Source of the DNA: Romanomermis culicivorax
Lineage: Eukaryota; Nematoda; Enoplea; Mermithida; Mermithidae
NCBI GenBank assembly: GCA_963922205.1
Contig: CAWUHX010000213.1
Location: forward strand, 434,001-498,000
Direction of reading: 5' to 3'
DNA length: 64,000 bases
The position numbers and the translations under genes were made by a program. Positions 10,403-22,326 of this stretch are shown here, in pieces. The notes below the pieces were generated by a model that saw nothing but the letters and a program-made list of their open reading frames with translations, did no database searches and was not told the origin of the DNA. The stretch's first letter is position 1, and each line of letters starts with the position of its first letter.

Positions 10403-12097
10403 CTTAATCCCTAGAAGCCAAGAGACGCCAATTTTTCTATTGAAGAAAAATCCGGTTTTCGCTGGTCAAGTCTTAAATATAGCCCCTGCCAAAAGGAGAA
10501 TTCGCATGACTACACTAAAGAAGTACCATTATATTTTATTTGCTGGTCATTTTAGATGATTTTTCACAAAATTTTACACCTTTTTCCACTAAAAATTGAA
10601 CAATTTCGCATTTTTTGCGACTGAAAGCTCAAAAATTTTGCATTTTTCCGGGCACACATCCTACAAATTCCCATTTTTTCCTCACCGAAATGCGGAAATA
10701 CTCCAACTTTTCGGCTCGAAAATTTCTAGAATTAAATTTTTTCAGGTAAAAAGTGAAGAATTTTTTTTATAAAAAAAGCCAAATTTGAGTGTCTAGATTT
10801 TATTATGAATATGACGGGTTCACATTTCCTTAAATTTTAAAGATGAAACCAAAATTTTTACAGTTTAGAATTTAGGAAAATTTGTCGAAATTTCTATTTC
10901 CCCCTATTCAAATTTTGACGAAAATTGATTAATCTAAATTTTACTATTAAACGTAGAACTTTGAATTTTTAAATATTCAAATTTTTCGACCAAAAATTGA
11001 AATATTCACTAAAGAAATTTGAATTTCTCAATTTAAAAAACAAAATTCATGGTTTAAATTGAATAAAAAAACTGATTTTCCACCATGAAACATGAAAATG
11101 AGGGGTTCAAAATTTTAAACTCGATTTTTCGCGAAAAAATTCCGCTTTTTTCTGTAGAAAATATTTCCGTGTTTTGTTTATATGAAAAAATAAATTTTAA
11201 TATTCCTAGGTTTGACAAAAAGAGTTTCTGGAAAAAAAATTCAAATTTTATAATGAAAATTTACCAGTTTAAGCGCAAAATTCAAAATTCTCTAAAGAAA
11301 ATTCAAAATTTTCTAAACAAAATTGAGAATTTTCCGACAAATTTGCAATTTTCAGAAGAAAATTTAAAATTTTCTAAATAAAATTTAAAACTTTCTAAGC
11401 AATATTCAGAATTTCGCAAACAAAATTTAATATTTTCCAACAAAATTTTGAATTTTCAAAAGAAATTCTAAAATGTTCTAAAATGGAAACTTTAATTCCA
11501 ATTTAAAAAAATTTGAAAATTTACCGAGGAAACTTTCATAAAATTCGAAATTTCTGAAATTTTGATCACATTTTTAGAATTTCGAGAAAAGTTTTTCGCT
11601 CAAGTGTTCGCCACTAAATTTTTTAAATATTTTTTTCTCAACTGGTAAGCTTGATATTTTTACATTCTTAATTAATTAATTAATTAATTTTATAATTTTG
11701 GGCATTTTTCCAAAAAAATCCACACTGCAAAAAATCGAACAATTTGTCATTTTTCCAAAAAAAATTGTAGAATTTTCGAAAAAATTCCAACTTTTCAACA
11801 TTTTTTGAAAAAATATTGAGAAATTTTTGGCATTTTCCCAGCAAAATTCTAATATTTCGCACGTTTTTCTTGATTTTCCACATTTTTCCTAAAAAAGTAA
11901 AATTTAGAAAAATATTTTAAAAATCTCGGGCATTATTTCGAGAAAATTTGTAAATTCTAAAATTTTCGAAATTCTTTGGAAAAATTTCTAAAATTTTCGA
12001 CATTTTTTCTGCTAAAAAATATTTAAAATCTTGAGAATTTTCCTAAAAACTTTAAAATTTCCCAGAAAAAGTTAAAAAATTGCAAAAATTTCCCAAA
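10403..12097. repeat. AT-rich repeat, no genes
   Basis: 10440-11215 matches parts of copies B and C. 11215-12097 is AAAATTTTC-type low-complexity DNA with a (TTAA)n microsatellite at 11668-11690. Reading frames here are composition artefacts. Confidence 0.7.
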
Positions 12098-12619
12098 AAA
12101 ATTGGAACGTTTGTATCATCATCCGCGGACCCGTATCAGTTGACCCTCCACGTCGAATTGTTTTGGATTACTGTAGCTGCTCCCTGTCCTCCCTAGGACC
12201 CACGTACAACCCTTGAACCTGTTGCTCAGCATCGAGTACTTTGAGAAGAGGACTAGGTGAGTCTTCTCAGGGCTTATTATTGTTGTGGGTATATTTGATT
12301 CTTAGTGTTAAATTAAGGGTTAACCCCATACGACGGAACGGGAGCAGAAAAAAATCAAAAAACCACATCCTAAACAAAAACAAATTTATTGAAAAACTGA
12401 TAAATTGGAAACTAAAAACTACAAATTATGTTCTATAATTGAGAAAAATTGCACATAAAACTTGGAAAGAATGTCTATCAAATTTGATTCGTAGCGCTAA
12501 ATTAAGGACTCAAACTCATACGATGGAATGGTTGCAGACTGCCGCCTATACCACTCAGACGTGGTCTTCTGACATATGATAGTCTCTGCATTGGTCTTGG
12601 TTTCATCATTACCAAAGAT
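12098..12619. other. 3' flank of the long minus-strand frame, with a diverged direct repeat
   Basis: Composition becomes mixed at 12098. Two related ~50-bp segments lie at about 12290-12345 and 12481-12532; both contain TTTGATTC, then TAAATTAAG, then CATACGA and GGAA. A minus-strand AATAAA (plus-strand tttatt at 12384-12389) is a possible poly(A) signal for the frame ending at 12620. No gene is seen. Confidence 0.4.
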
Positions 12620-15600
12620 TTAGTTGTACTTTGCTCGACTTTTTTCAAGGTGGAGTGAATCGACAGTTTCAGTGCTAGACCTGACTCTTGTGTCGTGTTC
12701 AAAACTGGATTCTTCTTGGCTCATACTCTCCTTCATGACTGATAGTCTTTCTTTGAATTCAAAAAAGGGCAACATTCGATTTTCATCCAATTGACCAATA
12801 TTGAGTCTCAAGTCTGGTTCAAATTTCAGCGTCAATGAACGCATTCGGCTGTCGTTGTAGTTGTTGATAATAATACTCAATAATGGTACGCTGGTTTGGG
12901 TGATAACGAGGCTTCTAGCCAAATTGCTCACTAAGTTGGTTATGACCAGAGTGGAATCGTCCAGTTTTACCAAGTCGTAATTGAGCAATAAACGATCGCT
13001 GAACAATATGACCTGATTTTCCTCGACTGAATGCCTGTCGAGAACCACGACTGGGCTCAATGGGGAAACGTCGACCAGCAAAGGTACTACTTCCAAGAGG
13101 TTGCTCGAGTCGTCCTTCATTAAAATAAAGTCGAATCTGGCCGTAATCTTTATCTTTTTGTACAGCGCATTGTCGATTAGGTTACTTTTCAACGAGATTT
13201 GTCCCATTGGATACGTTGCCTTGAGGCCTTCACTCCACAATACTAGGAAAACGTCGAGAGTAGCTTGTTGTTCCTCATGGTGTTGAGTTAGCTTTATTTC
13301 CATTATAGGATAATTTTTAAAATTGTTTAACAAATCCGTCAAGGGTGTCAAGTCTATAAGCAAAATATCTGGTTTTTCCATCATTTCAATGGCGAAGGAA
13401 TCGAACCAAGGTGCTCGTTCATCCAAATTATGATGCGAATCTTCAGTCTTGATCAGGATTATATTGTAACCTGATCTACATTTGATAATTGATTCATTAG
13501 ATTTAGTTGTGAAGAATGAAAATGGCATCGTTGTCCGATTGAAACGAATTTCATTTTTGGTTAGCGTAAAAAAATCGTCATCTCGCTCCGAATAAGCGTT
13601 CAATTCCAGGGAAGACCCTCCCAAATTATCAAAGAATAGACTGTACATATCCCACAATTGTCCTTTCGATTTGGGGAAAAGCATATCCACAATGAAAGTG
13701 TTGTTTTTTAAAGTTAGTTGTGCACCATCGGCGAACATTAATTGCGTGGAGTTTGTGCCATTACGGAGCGTCAGTGTTATTCCATACTCTTTGAACGTAA
13801 AGCCAAATTGATAAATCATCGTGTCCCGGTTGATTGCAACCATGTATAAATTCCTGATTTCGGTGATATTGATCGATTCCCACATAATTATATGACTCAT
13901 TCTGCCTCCATTGTTATTGAGATACATAGCTACTTCTCCCGTCACATCAGGAAATGTATATACAGTCTTACCATTTGTGGCTCGGTTATCGATATTAACT
14001 GATCCATGCGATGTGATTTCTAAATTATAAGGACAATTGTATCCACTTGATACCCTTATTCCATATGGCCGAAAAAAATCTTGTTCCCGCTTTTTAACAT
14101 TAATACTAATATTGCTGCAAATGATTTCGAGCTCAGTGTCGTCAAAATGTTGTCGAGTTGTGATGACGCCTATGTTTCGCATGGTGATTGTGCTCTTCTG
14201 CCCCTTACACGTATTTACGCCTTCCAAACTGGTGCCACCCTTGATTTTATAATTGTTTAAGGAATCTAGTTCCGATAAATCGGCTGTATTTACGCTGTAC
14301 TCGTGCCCAATAATCAAGCATTTTTGGAAACTGGAGGAAAATACGAACGTACTTTCTCTTTGTCCTCCGTGGATATTACACGAATTTCCTCCCGACAGTC
14401 GAAAAATGCTAACTGTATCTCGAATAGCGTACACGGTAGAATTTCCATGGAGCATGTATAATGAAACAGGGTCCTGCATTAATGGGTTAGTTTTTCGGCC
14501 GACGGCTAGAGCATTGACGCATGCATAGTCCATGATGTAAGCATGCGGATTGGTTATCTTTCTTAAAATTTCCACCACACCCAGAGCAGCTTGGAAGGAG
14601 CACAATTTTTTATACTTATCAACAAATTTGCCCAAAATTTGTGGCGTATCGGATAGGATATTTTTTTTAAGATAGCGGAATCGTTCATTGAAATTGATAT
14701 GAATGTCCAAACAGGCTCGATTGGGACCAACATCCTTGTCGCAAATTGGTGTAGAAATCACGTTTTGGATCACCGCATTATTGTCCATTATTTCAAGAGC
14801 CCTGTTCACTACTTCATAGGTTTTTTCCATGCGCTCACTTTCCAAGTACAGTATCGGATTACGCAGAATATCGGGAATGGACTTGACAAGCTCCCAGCAC
14901 GAAATAGCAAATTGTTTGAAACCTTCGACATCATCAATTATTTTCCATATGTTCTGTATTATGTAGAATGCGGTTCCCACTGCAAAAACGATCCAGCCAA
15001 TGACGGGAACAACTGCAAAACCCGCCAAGGCCATTATGCCGATGGTCAATGAAATCAATGATGTAACGGTAAACACTACGCCAGCGACTATGTTGAAAAC
15101 AGCGAATGCACTTTTGTCGCCATTTTGATAATTTTCCCATGCAGCGATTGTATCTTTTACGCCGAGACAAGCGCCAATGATTGGAACGCCGACACCGCTG
15201 CGGACAGCTTTCAATGTAATTTTGCCCACTTTCCAGGCTGTTTTTATCGGCTTGAATGAGTCGACCAATGCTTTAGTGTCGTGAATGAGTATTTTCGTCC
15301 AAATCAAGTCGCCCAGCGCGTAGAATGGATTGCTAAGGTCATCAATTAGCAGGCTAGTGTATACATTTTGTAACATTAGCGCCTTCGATACATCCCCGTT
15401 GTTTATAACGTTAACTTGCAATCCATGGAAAACATCGACAAAAAACTTGTACGTTGGTACTAATACGCTGCGTTTAGACTTTTTAAATCTTATATGCGAT
15501 ATAGGTGCGCACTCGACTTGTCCACCGGTAGAATTGTAGCAGGATGATGTAGTAAAAGTTTCATCCAGAAAATCCATGTATGCACCAAAATTGCCTCGAT

Positions 15601-17458
15601 TCGAGTCATATTTGTGATAAAAGTTGATAACTTGGTGTTCACGTTCCATCGATCCTACCTGTTGCTTATACTTGGCAACGTGATCTACACTCATGAAATT
15701 GAGTTGCGTAATTTTTCCATCTAGTTCAATTCGCACGCAAAAAACATTCATCGAGCGAAGAATATCGATCTGATGTTTTCTCTAGGATCTTTTGGTGAAA
15801 TAGGAACTTTTGTCGTGGAACAATCCTTCCAAAGTGTGGAAAAATGCAGTTTTGTCACGCTTGAGCACGTCACGAACTGCTAACACGACTTGTTTGAAAC
15901 CGTGGAAGATGTCATTGAGGACTTCTTCGTCGGATAAATCCAGGCGTAGTAGCAAGTGTCTAACAAAGTTAGTTTCAGGTAGCGGCTTGTAATCGTTGGA
16001 GCTGTATTTTGGTGCAATGTCCACCGAATTGAAAAGAGTAACGTTCGAATCGTATATTACATCTTTGTCGACGAGCATATTACTGCACTGGGTCTCCCTC
16101 CCAAAAATGGACGCAACCCAGATGCAGTTTTCTCTGATGGGGGTGTGGAATTGAGCCAATTTTAGACTGGGCCCATTTAGAGGCATATTGGGATCGAAAT
16201 TGAAAACTAGGAGGCATTTGTATCGCTTGAGCAAAGCTATTTGCATATATTCATTGGTTGAATAGACATTGTAAAATGGTGATTTGTCGGTATAATCGGA
16301 GGATGGACCGGGCCATGTCATGAACATTCAGAGTAAATAGGTTCTCATGTAGTTTAGTCCTCTACTTTTTGAACTCAGTCTCCCGACAGAACTGAGCAGT
16401 CTTCGAACATATAACGTCAATAGGTCCCTTGTTTCCGTCTTATTACCCTCCTTTGCAATAGTTTGGATAATCTTTTCTTTGAAGTTCTCTATTGTATCTA
16501 GGATTTTCTGATCGCTGTTCAAATCGTAGGATGCAGCCGGCCTGAAATCTCGCAAGTCTTTGGCGAAAAGTTGCTTTTGAAGTATTAAACTGATGTCCTC
16601 CTTCCCTCTACCGAACGCCCCAACTTTCACATCATGTTTGTGTGTGCCGTAGCTCGAGAAAAGGAAACCGTGCAAGAAACCAAACTAAGAAGGTGCTTGT
16701 AAGTGGCCGATCAGCTCATTCAACGAACCATTCTTATATTCATTTTCAATAGATTGTATGATTTTTTTTATATCAACTTCATTGTGTCCATTTCTTTCCA
16801 AGGTTGACGCGTGCTGCATCAGACTTCGCCAAAACTTGCTAAAACTTTTCAGTTGAAAGAATTTTCGCACTTGGCCCGGAGCATTGTCGTCGCTCGGTGC
16901 CAGATGGAGGAGCAATTCCATGAAAGGCCGATACCTCATTTCATCAGATCGATTTGGGCAAACTGAATCGGTCAAGTCGTTCAGGCGATATTGGACAATT
17001 TTTTCCTCGTATTTAATTCCTAGCAGACAATGGACTTGTCGCCTTTCTTTTTCCGATAAGCCGCCATGTTTTATTCGTCGAGGGTCAGAATTGAAAAAGA
17101 TGTTTTGTACCAATAGAAGCGTCTTACTATTTGAAGCTTATCTGGGCAGTACCGTCAACGTTTTGAATCCATTATTGTCGCCCAACACGCCGAAAAGAAC
17201 GTCCGGTATCAGGTATCTATTGTTCGTCATGGTAGTCGAAAAAACGGCCAGCCAGAAACCGATAAGGTAATCGTTGGTCAAAGGATCGAATTTGTTGCCA
17301 AACAAGGCTTTATTCATAAAATGATGGTTAAAAATGAAGTCCAACAATGGAACATTGTTCGACAATGGATTCCAAATGCTTTCCAGCATGTCACCTTCCA
17401 TAGCGGAACCTTTCGTGAAAATCAAAACCAATTGGTCGTTATCCCTATTGCAACAAAT
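12620..17458 (-). pseudogene. Long ~1,600-codon frame with four in-frame stops; membrane-hairpin protein
   Basis: A single minus-strand frame stays open from 17458 to the TAA at 12620 except for four stops: TAA 17138-17140, TAG 16685-16687, TGA 16328-16330 and TAG 15782-15784. There is no frameshift in 4.8 kb. Each stop is one C-to-T step from CAA, CAG or CGA. The last segment (15751-12620) has an ATG and 1,043 codons. It has two adjacent hydrophobic helices at about residues 218-242 and 243-265 with little charge, then a long Asn/Ser-rich, probably beta-rich region with several N-x-S/T sites. Upstream segments are mixed alpha-like. I do not recognise the family. The paired hydrophobic helices before a large beta-rich region recall pore-forming or translocation domains of large bacterial-type toxins; this is a weak, unverified impression. 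It is probably a recently decayed gene, though the last segment could still be expressed alone. Confidence 0.6.
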
Positions 17459-17686
17459 TTATTCTGTACTAAAAATGCTAATCAGTATAAAATGATGAGA
17501 AGAAAGGAAGAAGTGCTGAAAAATGCATAGGAAATTTTTGCCCGATGCCAATCATTATAGAAAATGAATAACTGATGAGGAAATGCTCTCCGAATAAAAA
17601 AAAGTTGATTAGCATTAATCATACTATGGAAAGAAGGTTTTAGGAAAAAAGGTTGAAAGCTTTCATAGGTATCTACTAGGGATTCA

Positions 17687-19600
17687 TTGGGTCCAAAATT
17701 CGAAGAATATAGGGTGCCGGTCCAAGTCTGGATCCAAAATTTTGAGAATATTGGATGGAGGGATCGAAAATATGAGCATTTTAAAATAAAAGGCATCTTT
17801 ATGCTAAAAGATTTATTGGATTTGAACGATTGTATGGTTAAAATTGACTTGGAGGATGCTTACTTTGCTGTCCCTCTGTTTATATGAATGACCCAAAGTT
17901 TATCTGTTTTGAATGGGACAATCATTTGTATCAGTTTACGTGCATGCCCTTTGGACTTTCTTCAGCTCCATGGGTTTTTACGAAATTATTGGAGTGTCAG
18001 AGGGTCAATTCCTTTGACCTTTGGTCCTCCAATTACTATATTTTTTATCCTCTAAAGTTTCTTTGTTGTTAAAGTGTCTCCATCTATTATTAAGTAAACA
18101 AACCGATAAAACGGTTTGTGTCACACATATTTTTGGCTCTAAAACAAATAAATGGTTAGCGCGAAAGTTTTGCATACAACATGCAAGTTGATGTTAGGCA
18201 CGCTGCGGTGCAGTTTATTCATTATTGAACTATTATCGAACAATTACTATTGAAACGTTTTTTCGTTTGCGCTCTTGTCGTCCTGTCTTGTGGACCGGAC
18301 GTTGCCATTTATGCAGTGACTAAGAAAGGAGTGCGGGCCTTGTCGCCGATTACGATTATTTTGTATTATTGTTTTTATGTCGCATGCGTATTACGTTTGA
18401 GAGCCGACGCGGCCTGAGGATTTACGACGTACTCTTTTGATCAAGAGGCTTAGTGAGTTGTTGTTTGGAGGCAAGTAGATCTGTCTCACCCTTTTGAGGA
18501 GTTTCAGCTTAGGCCACGTGTTGAGATATCCTAAAGTTCCTGTGGCTCTGTGCGCAGGGGGGAAGAAAAGGATTGGCAAGGCAGGGAGTAGTTAGGCGGT
18601 GGTGTTCTCATGTCTGCCAATTTACATACTCATTTTCTATTGACCCTCACTGTTGTATTTCATTGCACTTTCCATTTGCTCATTATAATAAACATATTCC
18701 TACATCCAGTCTCAGCTAGGTGCAGTAGGAACATAGTTAGTACCGGGTTAGCGTCAGGGGCCGTACCAGATTGGATCTCCTAAGAACCGCAGCTAGGTAG
18801 CCGAGGGCATACGAGCACACCCAATACAACAGGAGCCTGTAGTTTCTGCTTGTCATCAACTTGGTATTCGCATAAAAATTTATTTGGACGATATGTTAAT
18901 TTTAAATGCGTCCTATGAGAAGCTGAAAGCTGATGCCCGTTTTGTGATGTTTCTTTTGGCCCAGCTCGGCTTCATGGTTAACAGTGAAAAATCGGAATTG
19001 GCGCCAAAGACAGCAATCACTTTTCTCGGTTTGATTATTTCTTCCAAAACTTTAACACTAAAAATTCCGCATGATAAAGTTGATGACATTTTAAGGCGAT
19101 GTATTTCTCTTCTACACAAGCATACTGTAAAACTTCAGGATGTAGCTTGTTTATTGGGAAAATTCGTTTCAGTTAGTCTAGCTTTGTTGCGTGCTAGTCT
19201 ATTCACCGGAGAGTTGCAGGCTTGCTTAATTTCTAGTTTAAAAAAATACAATAATTATTATCACCGCATTTTTCTTTCATATGAGGCCAGAAAAGAACTT
19301 GAACTTTGGTCCAAACAGTTAAATGCCTGGAATGGTAGAAACATTTTTCCACACCCTGTTTCTCGAACCATCTTTTCAGATGCTTCTGATGATGGCTGGG
19401 GCGTTTTTTGTGATTCCCACAAAGCCGGCGGTCTCTGGAAAAACGATGAATTAAATTTGCATATAAACTGTAAAGAACTATTAGCAGCCTTTTATGGCCT
19501 AAAAATTTTTGCTTACAATCTTTCTCACACGTCAGTTTCTTTAATGCTTGATAATTCTATAGCTATTGCCTACATCAACAAGCTAGGTGACATAAAATAG
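17687..19600 (+). pseudogene. DIRS-type reverse transcriptase and RNase H, interrupted
   Basis: The first piece (17687-17883) carries HFKIKG, then MVKIDLEDAYFAVP, the RT motif with the first catalytic Asp. After a frameshift, 17884-17994 reads CMPFGLSSAPWVFTKLLE, typical of DIRS/Ngaro RTs. The frame resumes after the solo LTR at 18832 with the catalytic YLDDMLIL at about 18875-18898. Removing the LTR plus one GGAG copy (841 bp) restores the frame exactly. RNase H shows FSDASDDGWG, then NCKELLAAF, then MLDNSIAIAYIN (Asp, Glu and Asp of the active site). The frame stops at 19600. Downstream, out of frame, a weakly recognisable IW.W...HIP...AD.LSR-like stretch suggests the original protein ran on. 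It would have made cDNA for the element. Confidence 0.8.
17995..18831. mobile_element. Solo LTR of a different family, target duplication GGAG
   Basis: The 837-bp insertion begins TGTCAGAGGG and ends CAATACAACA. GGAG is duplicated at 17991-17994 and 18832-18835. It lies in the RT gene of the DIRS element, so it came after that element. No RT or integrase coding is present inside. The 5' end differs from the TGTTGTAG family, although the last bases are similar. Confidence 0.8.
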
Positions 19601-20006
19601 ATTCCTTTGCCATTTGTCCATTAAAATTTGGTCTTGGTGCCTCGATCGTCACCTGAACATTAAAGCAACACATATTCCTTGAGAATTTAACATTGAAGCT
19701 GATTGATTATCCCGAAATTTTGCTGACAGCAGTGACTGGCATTTGAATGCAGCAATTTTGATTTTTTAAATAAAAAATGGGGTCCTCCATTGATCTTTTT
19801 GCTTCAAGGCACAATATCCATTTAGAACATTTTGTTTCATGGAAGCCAGACCCTGATGCTTCTGCTTTTGATGGTTTTACTCTTTGCTGGCATGAATTTT
19901 TCGCTTTTGTTTTTCCTCCTTTTGCTTAAATTGGCAGGACTATTCAGAAATTTAGATTAGACTCTGCTACAGCTGTGCTAATTGTTCCAGTTTGGCCGAC
20001 TAAACC
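19601..20006 (+). pseudogene. DIRS linker between RNase H and recombinase, frame-broken
   Basis: Out-of-frame pieces read in order LIDLFASRHNIHLEHFVSW, then KPDPDASAF, FPPFA and VLIVPVWPTKPWWPQL. These match the conserved layout of DIRS pol between RNase H and the recombinase. Stops and frameshifts at 19601, about 19690, 19929 and about 20010 rule out a single product. Confidence 0.6.
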
Positions 20007-21124
20007 GTGGTGGCCCCAACTGCTGGCTCTAGCCGTCAATTTTCCCTTATTGCTTCCCCAAACGTCGGATCTTCTATCGGACCCATCAGGGCTTCCTCAT
20101 CCCCTCGTGCTAAACAAAACACTTCGCCTTTCGGCTTGGAAAATATCAGGAGTTACTGGCAGACCAGCGGCATTACAAACGAGGCTGCCGACATCATGCT
20201 TCAATCATGGTCTAGCAGAACACAGAAACACTACAATTCGGCCATTAAAAGTGGCATCGCTGGTGTTCTCGACGATAAATTGATCCCTTTCGACCTGCTG
20301 CATGCGAATTAGTTCACTATTTATTGCTTTTGCATAAAATTAAGCTAAAATACAGCACCATAACTGCAGCTAAATCAGCTATTTTTACCTATTTAGGTGA
20401 AATTCGCTGCGACCTGACAAATATTCATTAATCACACGTTTCTTCAAAGGACTTTTTAACCTTAATCCACCTAAACCCAGTTATGCCTCAACATGAGATA
20501 TTGCTCTTGTTCTTCATTTTTTGAAAGATCTCTGGCCTAATGTAACTCCCATTTCCCCTCAAGACTTGAAGTTGCTTACTTTAAATCTATCACGTTGTTG
20601 TTGTTAAGCTCCCTAAAAAGGGCACCTGATTTTCAAAAGTTGGACATTCGTTACATAAAATTTTTCGAGGACTTTATTCTTATTGCTATTCCAGGGATTA
20701 CTAAAACCAGAGGTAGTGGTCCTCCTGTTTCTTTCAAAATTTTCAAATTTTCGGAATCCCGTTTATGCCCCTACATTTATTTTCAGCTCTATCTGGATGC
20801 AACCAAAGCAATCAGTGGCTCTGAAAGTCGATGTTTTCTATCCTTTTTTGAAACCTCAGAAGCCAGTTTCCACTGCAACAATTTCCCGTTGGATTAAGAC
20901 GGTTTTGTCCCTTTCGGGCATTGACACCAGTTTTTGAACCACATTTGACATGCTCTACGTCTGCTTCCAAAGCTTTTGTTTCGGGCTGCCCACTTGCTTT
21001 TATCCTGTCGTGCCAACTGGAGTTCCCAGTCCTTAACTTCAAAGCGGTTTTATCAGAGGGATATAGACTTGTCGTGGGTGAGAAAATTAAGAATAGACGA
21101 CAAAAATTAAGCTGTGTAGCTTGA
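20007..21124 (+). pseudogene. DIRS tyrosine recombinase, frame-broken, catalytic Arg changed
   Basis: The N-terminal SAM-like part is at 20100-20312 (ending near MLQSWSSRTQKHYNSAIKSG). The catalytic domain is in pieces. 20595-20740 holds LLLLSSLKRAPDFQKLDIR with the first Arg; 20760-20935 holds CPYIYFQ, then PVSTATISRWIKTVL and GIDTSF; 20935-21124 holds HLTCSTSASKAFVSGCP. In this family the last motif is normally HxxR; here the Arg position is Cys (TGC), one C-to-T step from an Arg codon. With at least two frameshifts, this recombinase cannot work. Confidence 0.75.
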
Positions 21125-21127
21125 CGA

Positions 21128-21694
21128 GTTATCATGCATTTTAGAAGAGATGTACAGAATGTAGAAGAGCGTGCGGAATGCTAGAAACGGAACACTCGAA
21201 GTGTTAGACGAATTTACGCAATGATAATCTTAGGCAGGAGATTGACGGGCTCGTAGAGAGCGCTGTGTCAATTTATCCAGGGATCTTCGCTCAGGTTGTC
21301 AAAGGTTTTCGGATGCCGAAACTCGGGCCGTACTAACTTAACCGCTAGGAGTTTCACCTGAATACTCAAACTATTTTCCAAATAGTTTGACTCAATCTAG
21401 AACACACTTTCTCAACACAATTTACTGATGTACAAGTCGCCGCCTCACACTCTCCAGACAAACAAGAAAACACAACTGTCTGGCTACAGTACAACAAACT
21501 CTAATCAAAAACATTTTCACAATTTTTTCACATCGTAGCCACGCCTCTCCGTGGGTCTCGTCACGATCTTTCCTTTTCAATCTTGCCGATCTTTTCTCAA
21601 GAACAACACAAACTTTACAAATACGTCCAATCGCTCCACAACAGACTTACCAAACTACACGAATTTTGCCTTTGATAATACCCTAAGCTTTAAA
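21128..21694. other. Unassigned sequence between DIRS genes and the palindrome
   Basis: The DNA is of mixed composition. No coding frame, tRNA or clear LTR boundary was found. It is probably the 3' noncoding part of the DIRS element or a nested fragment. Confidence 0.3.
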
Positions 21695-21802
21695 CACATA
21701 CGCTAGTTAAGTCGAGGCATTTGAAGTAGAATGTAAGATTTTGCAAGGCCTGAAAGGCCGAAGTGAAATCATTATTCTACTAAAATGCCGAGACTTAACT
21801 AG
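21695..21802. repeat. Imperfect palindrome with an inverted partner at 22334-22399
   Basis: The left arm (from CTAGTTAAGTCGAGGC) and right arm (to GCCGAGACTTAACTAG) are imperfect inverted copies of each other. The centre holds CAAGGCCTGAAAGGCCGAAG. The right two thirds (about 21737-21802) is repeated in inverse orientation at 22334-22399 with no or almost no mismatch. DIRS elements carry an internal region complementary to both element ends, and this layout fits that, placing the right terminus near 22400. A foldback element is the alternative. Confidence 0.5.
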
Positions 21803-22326
21803 GCCCTCCCTTCCCATCCCTTCAAGGGTTTTTTCTCGTTTTTAATCATACTTTTTTGTAGAACTCGGGGCAACAATAATCGTTTTCCGAGACAAGGACG
21901 TTTTTCTCGCCATTCAGCCCGTTAATTACCTGTTCGAAGATCCAAAAAGTTTTTTATTTTGTCTTAACCGTCGACCTTTTTTGTGTTGGACTTAATTAAT
22001 ATGCTAATGTTTTCTATTTGTTGCCTATTGGCCTATTGTGCACTTTCATTATTGCTAATGTTTCGTCTTTTAACACTCATGTTACTTTTTCCAACTATGC
22101 TTATATCGTATTCCGCCACCTTCCTAGTGGCATTGACCTGTATTTTTCTTTGGTCTCTTTTCGCAAAAAAAAAAAAAAATGTATATATATATATATCTTC
22201 TTTACTTCATTTGACTCCTTTTGTTTGCAGCTCTCATGAACTATGATAATGAGGGAACTTTACCCAGTGTTTTACTTTATTTAAGGCGGAGCTTTCAATC
22301 GAGCTAAGAGTTGGCCAATCGGATGA
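21803..22326. other. Spacer between the inverted copies, no gene seen
   Basis: A T-rich stretch with a short (TA)n tract at about 22182-22194. Two overlapping hydrophobic plus-strand frames near 22000-22240 are too short and T-driven to call. Confidence 0.4.

Larger units (their letters stand above)
1467..11215 (+). repeat. Large duplicated block, copy A (mosaic)
   Basis: Long stretches match copy C (51358-61790) and copy B (41172-48570) in the same orientation. Examples: 1467-1559 continues at 2139 as in 51358 onward; 2139-4730 matches about 51452-54040; 4910-8860 matches about 41655-45620 and 54220-58500; 10000-10500 matches about 46745-47095 and 59640-59990; 10720-11215 matches about 61262-61785. 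Indels, solo LTR insertions and local tandem expansions separate the copies. The only protein gene recognised inside is the secreted peptide at 2965-3577. Whether the block is a segmental duplication or a very large noncoding repeat cannot be decided here. Confidence 0.8.
17687..21127 (+). mobile_element. Decayed DIRS-like (tyrosine recombinase) retrotransposon
   Basis: Coding remains occur in DIRS order: reverse transcriptase (17687-17994, continuing 18832-19200), RNase H (about 19370-19600), a Trp/Pro-rich linker (about 19780-20030), and tyrosine recombinase (20007-21124). The frame is broken at about 17883 and in several places after 19600. A solo LTR (17995-18831) splits the RT. A palindromic, internal-complementary-region-like sequence follows at 21695-21802, with an inverted partner at 22334-22399. 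The left terminus was not found; the minus-strand 1,600-codon frame begins directly upstream. The element is dead. Confidence 0.8.

Noticed and set aside
12620-17458. Altered genetic code explaining the in-frame stops
   Set aside because: All three stop codons appear in frame, while the 1,043-codon segment and the 1,900-codon gag-pol frame end normally. Decay is simpler.
17482-17796. Minus-strand frame opposite the DIRS RT start
   Set aside because: It overlaps the recognisable RT motif on the plus strand and has no conserved features.
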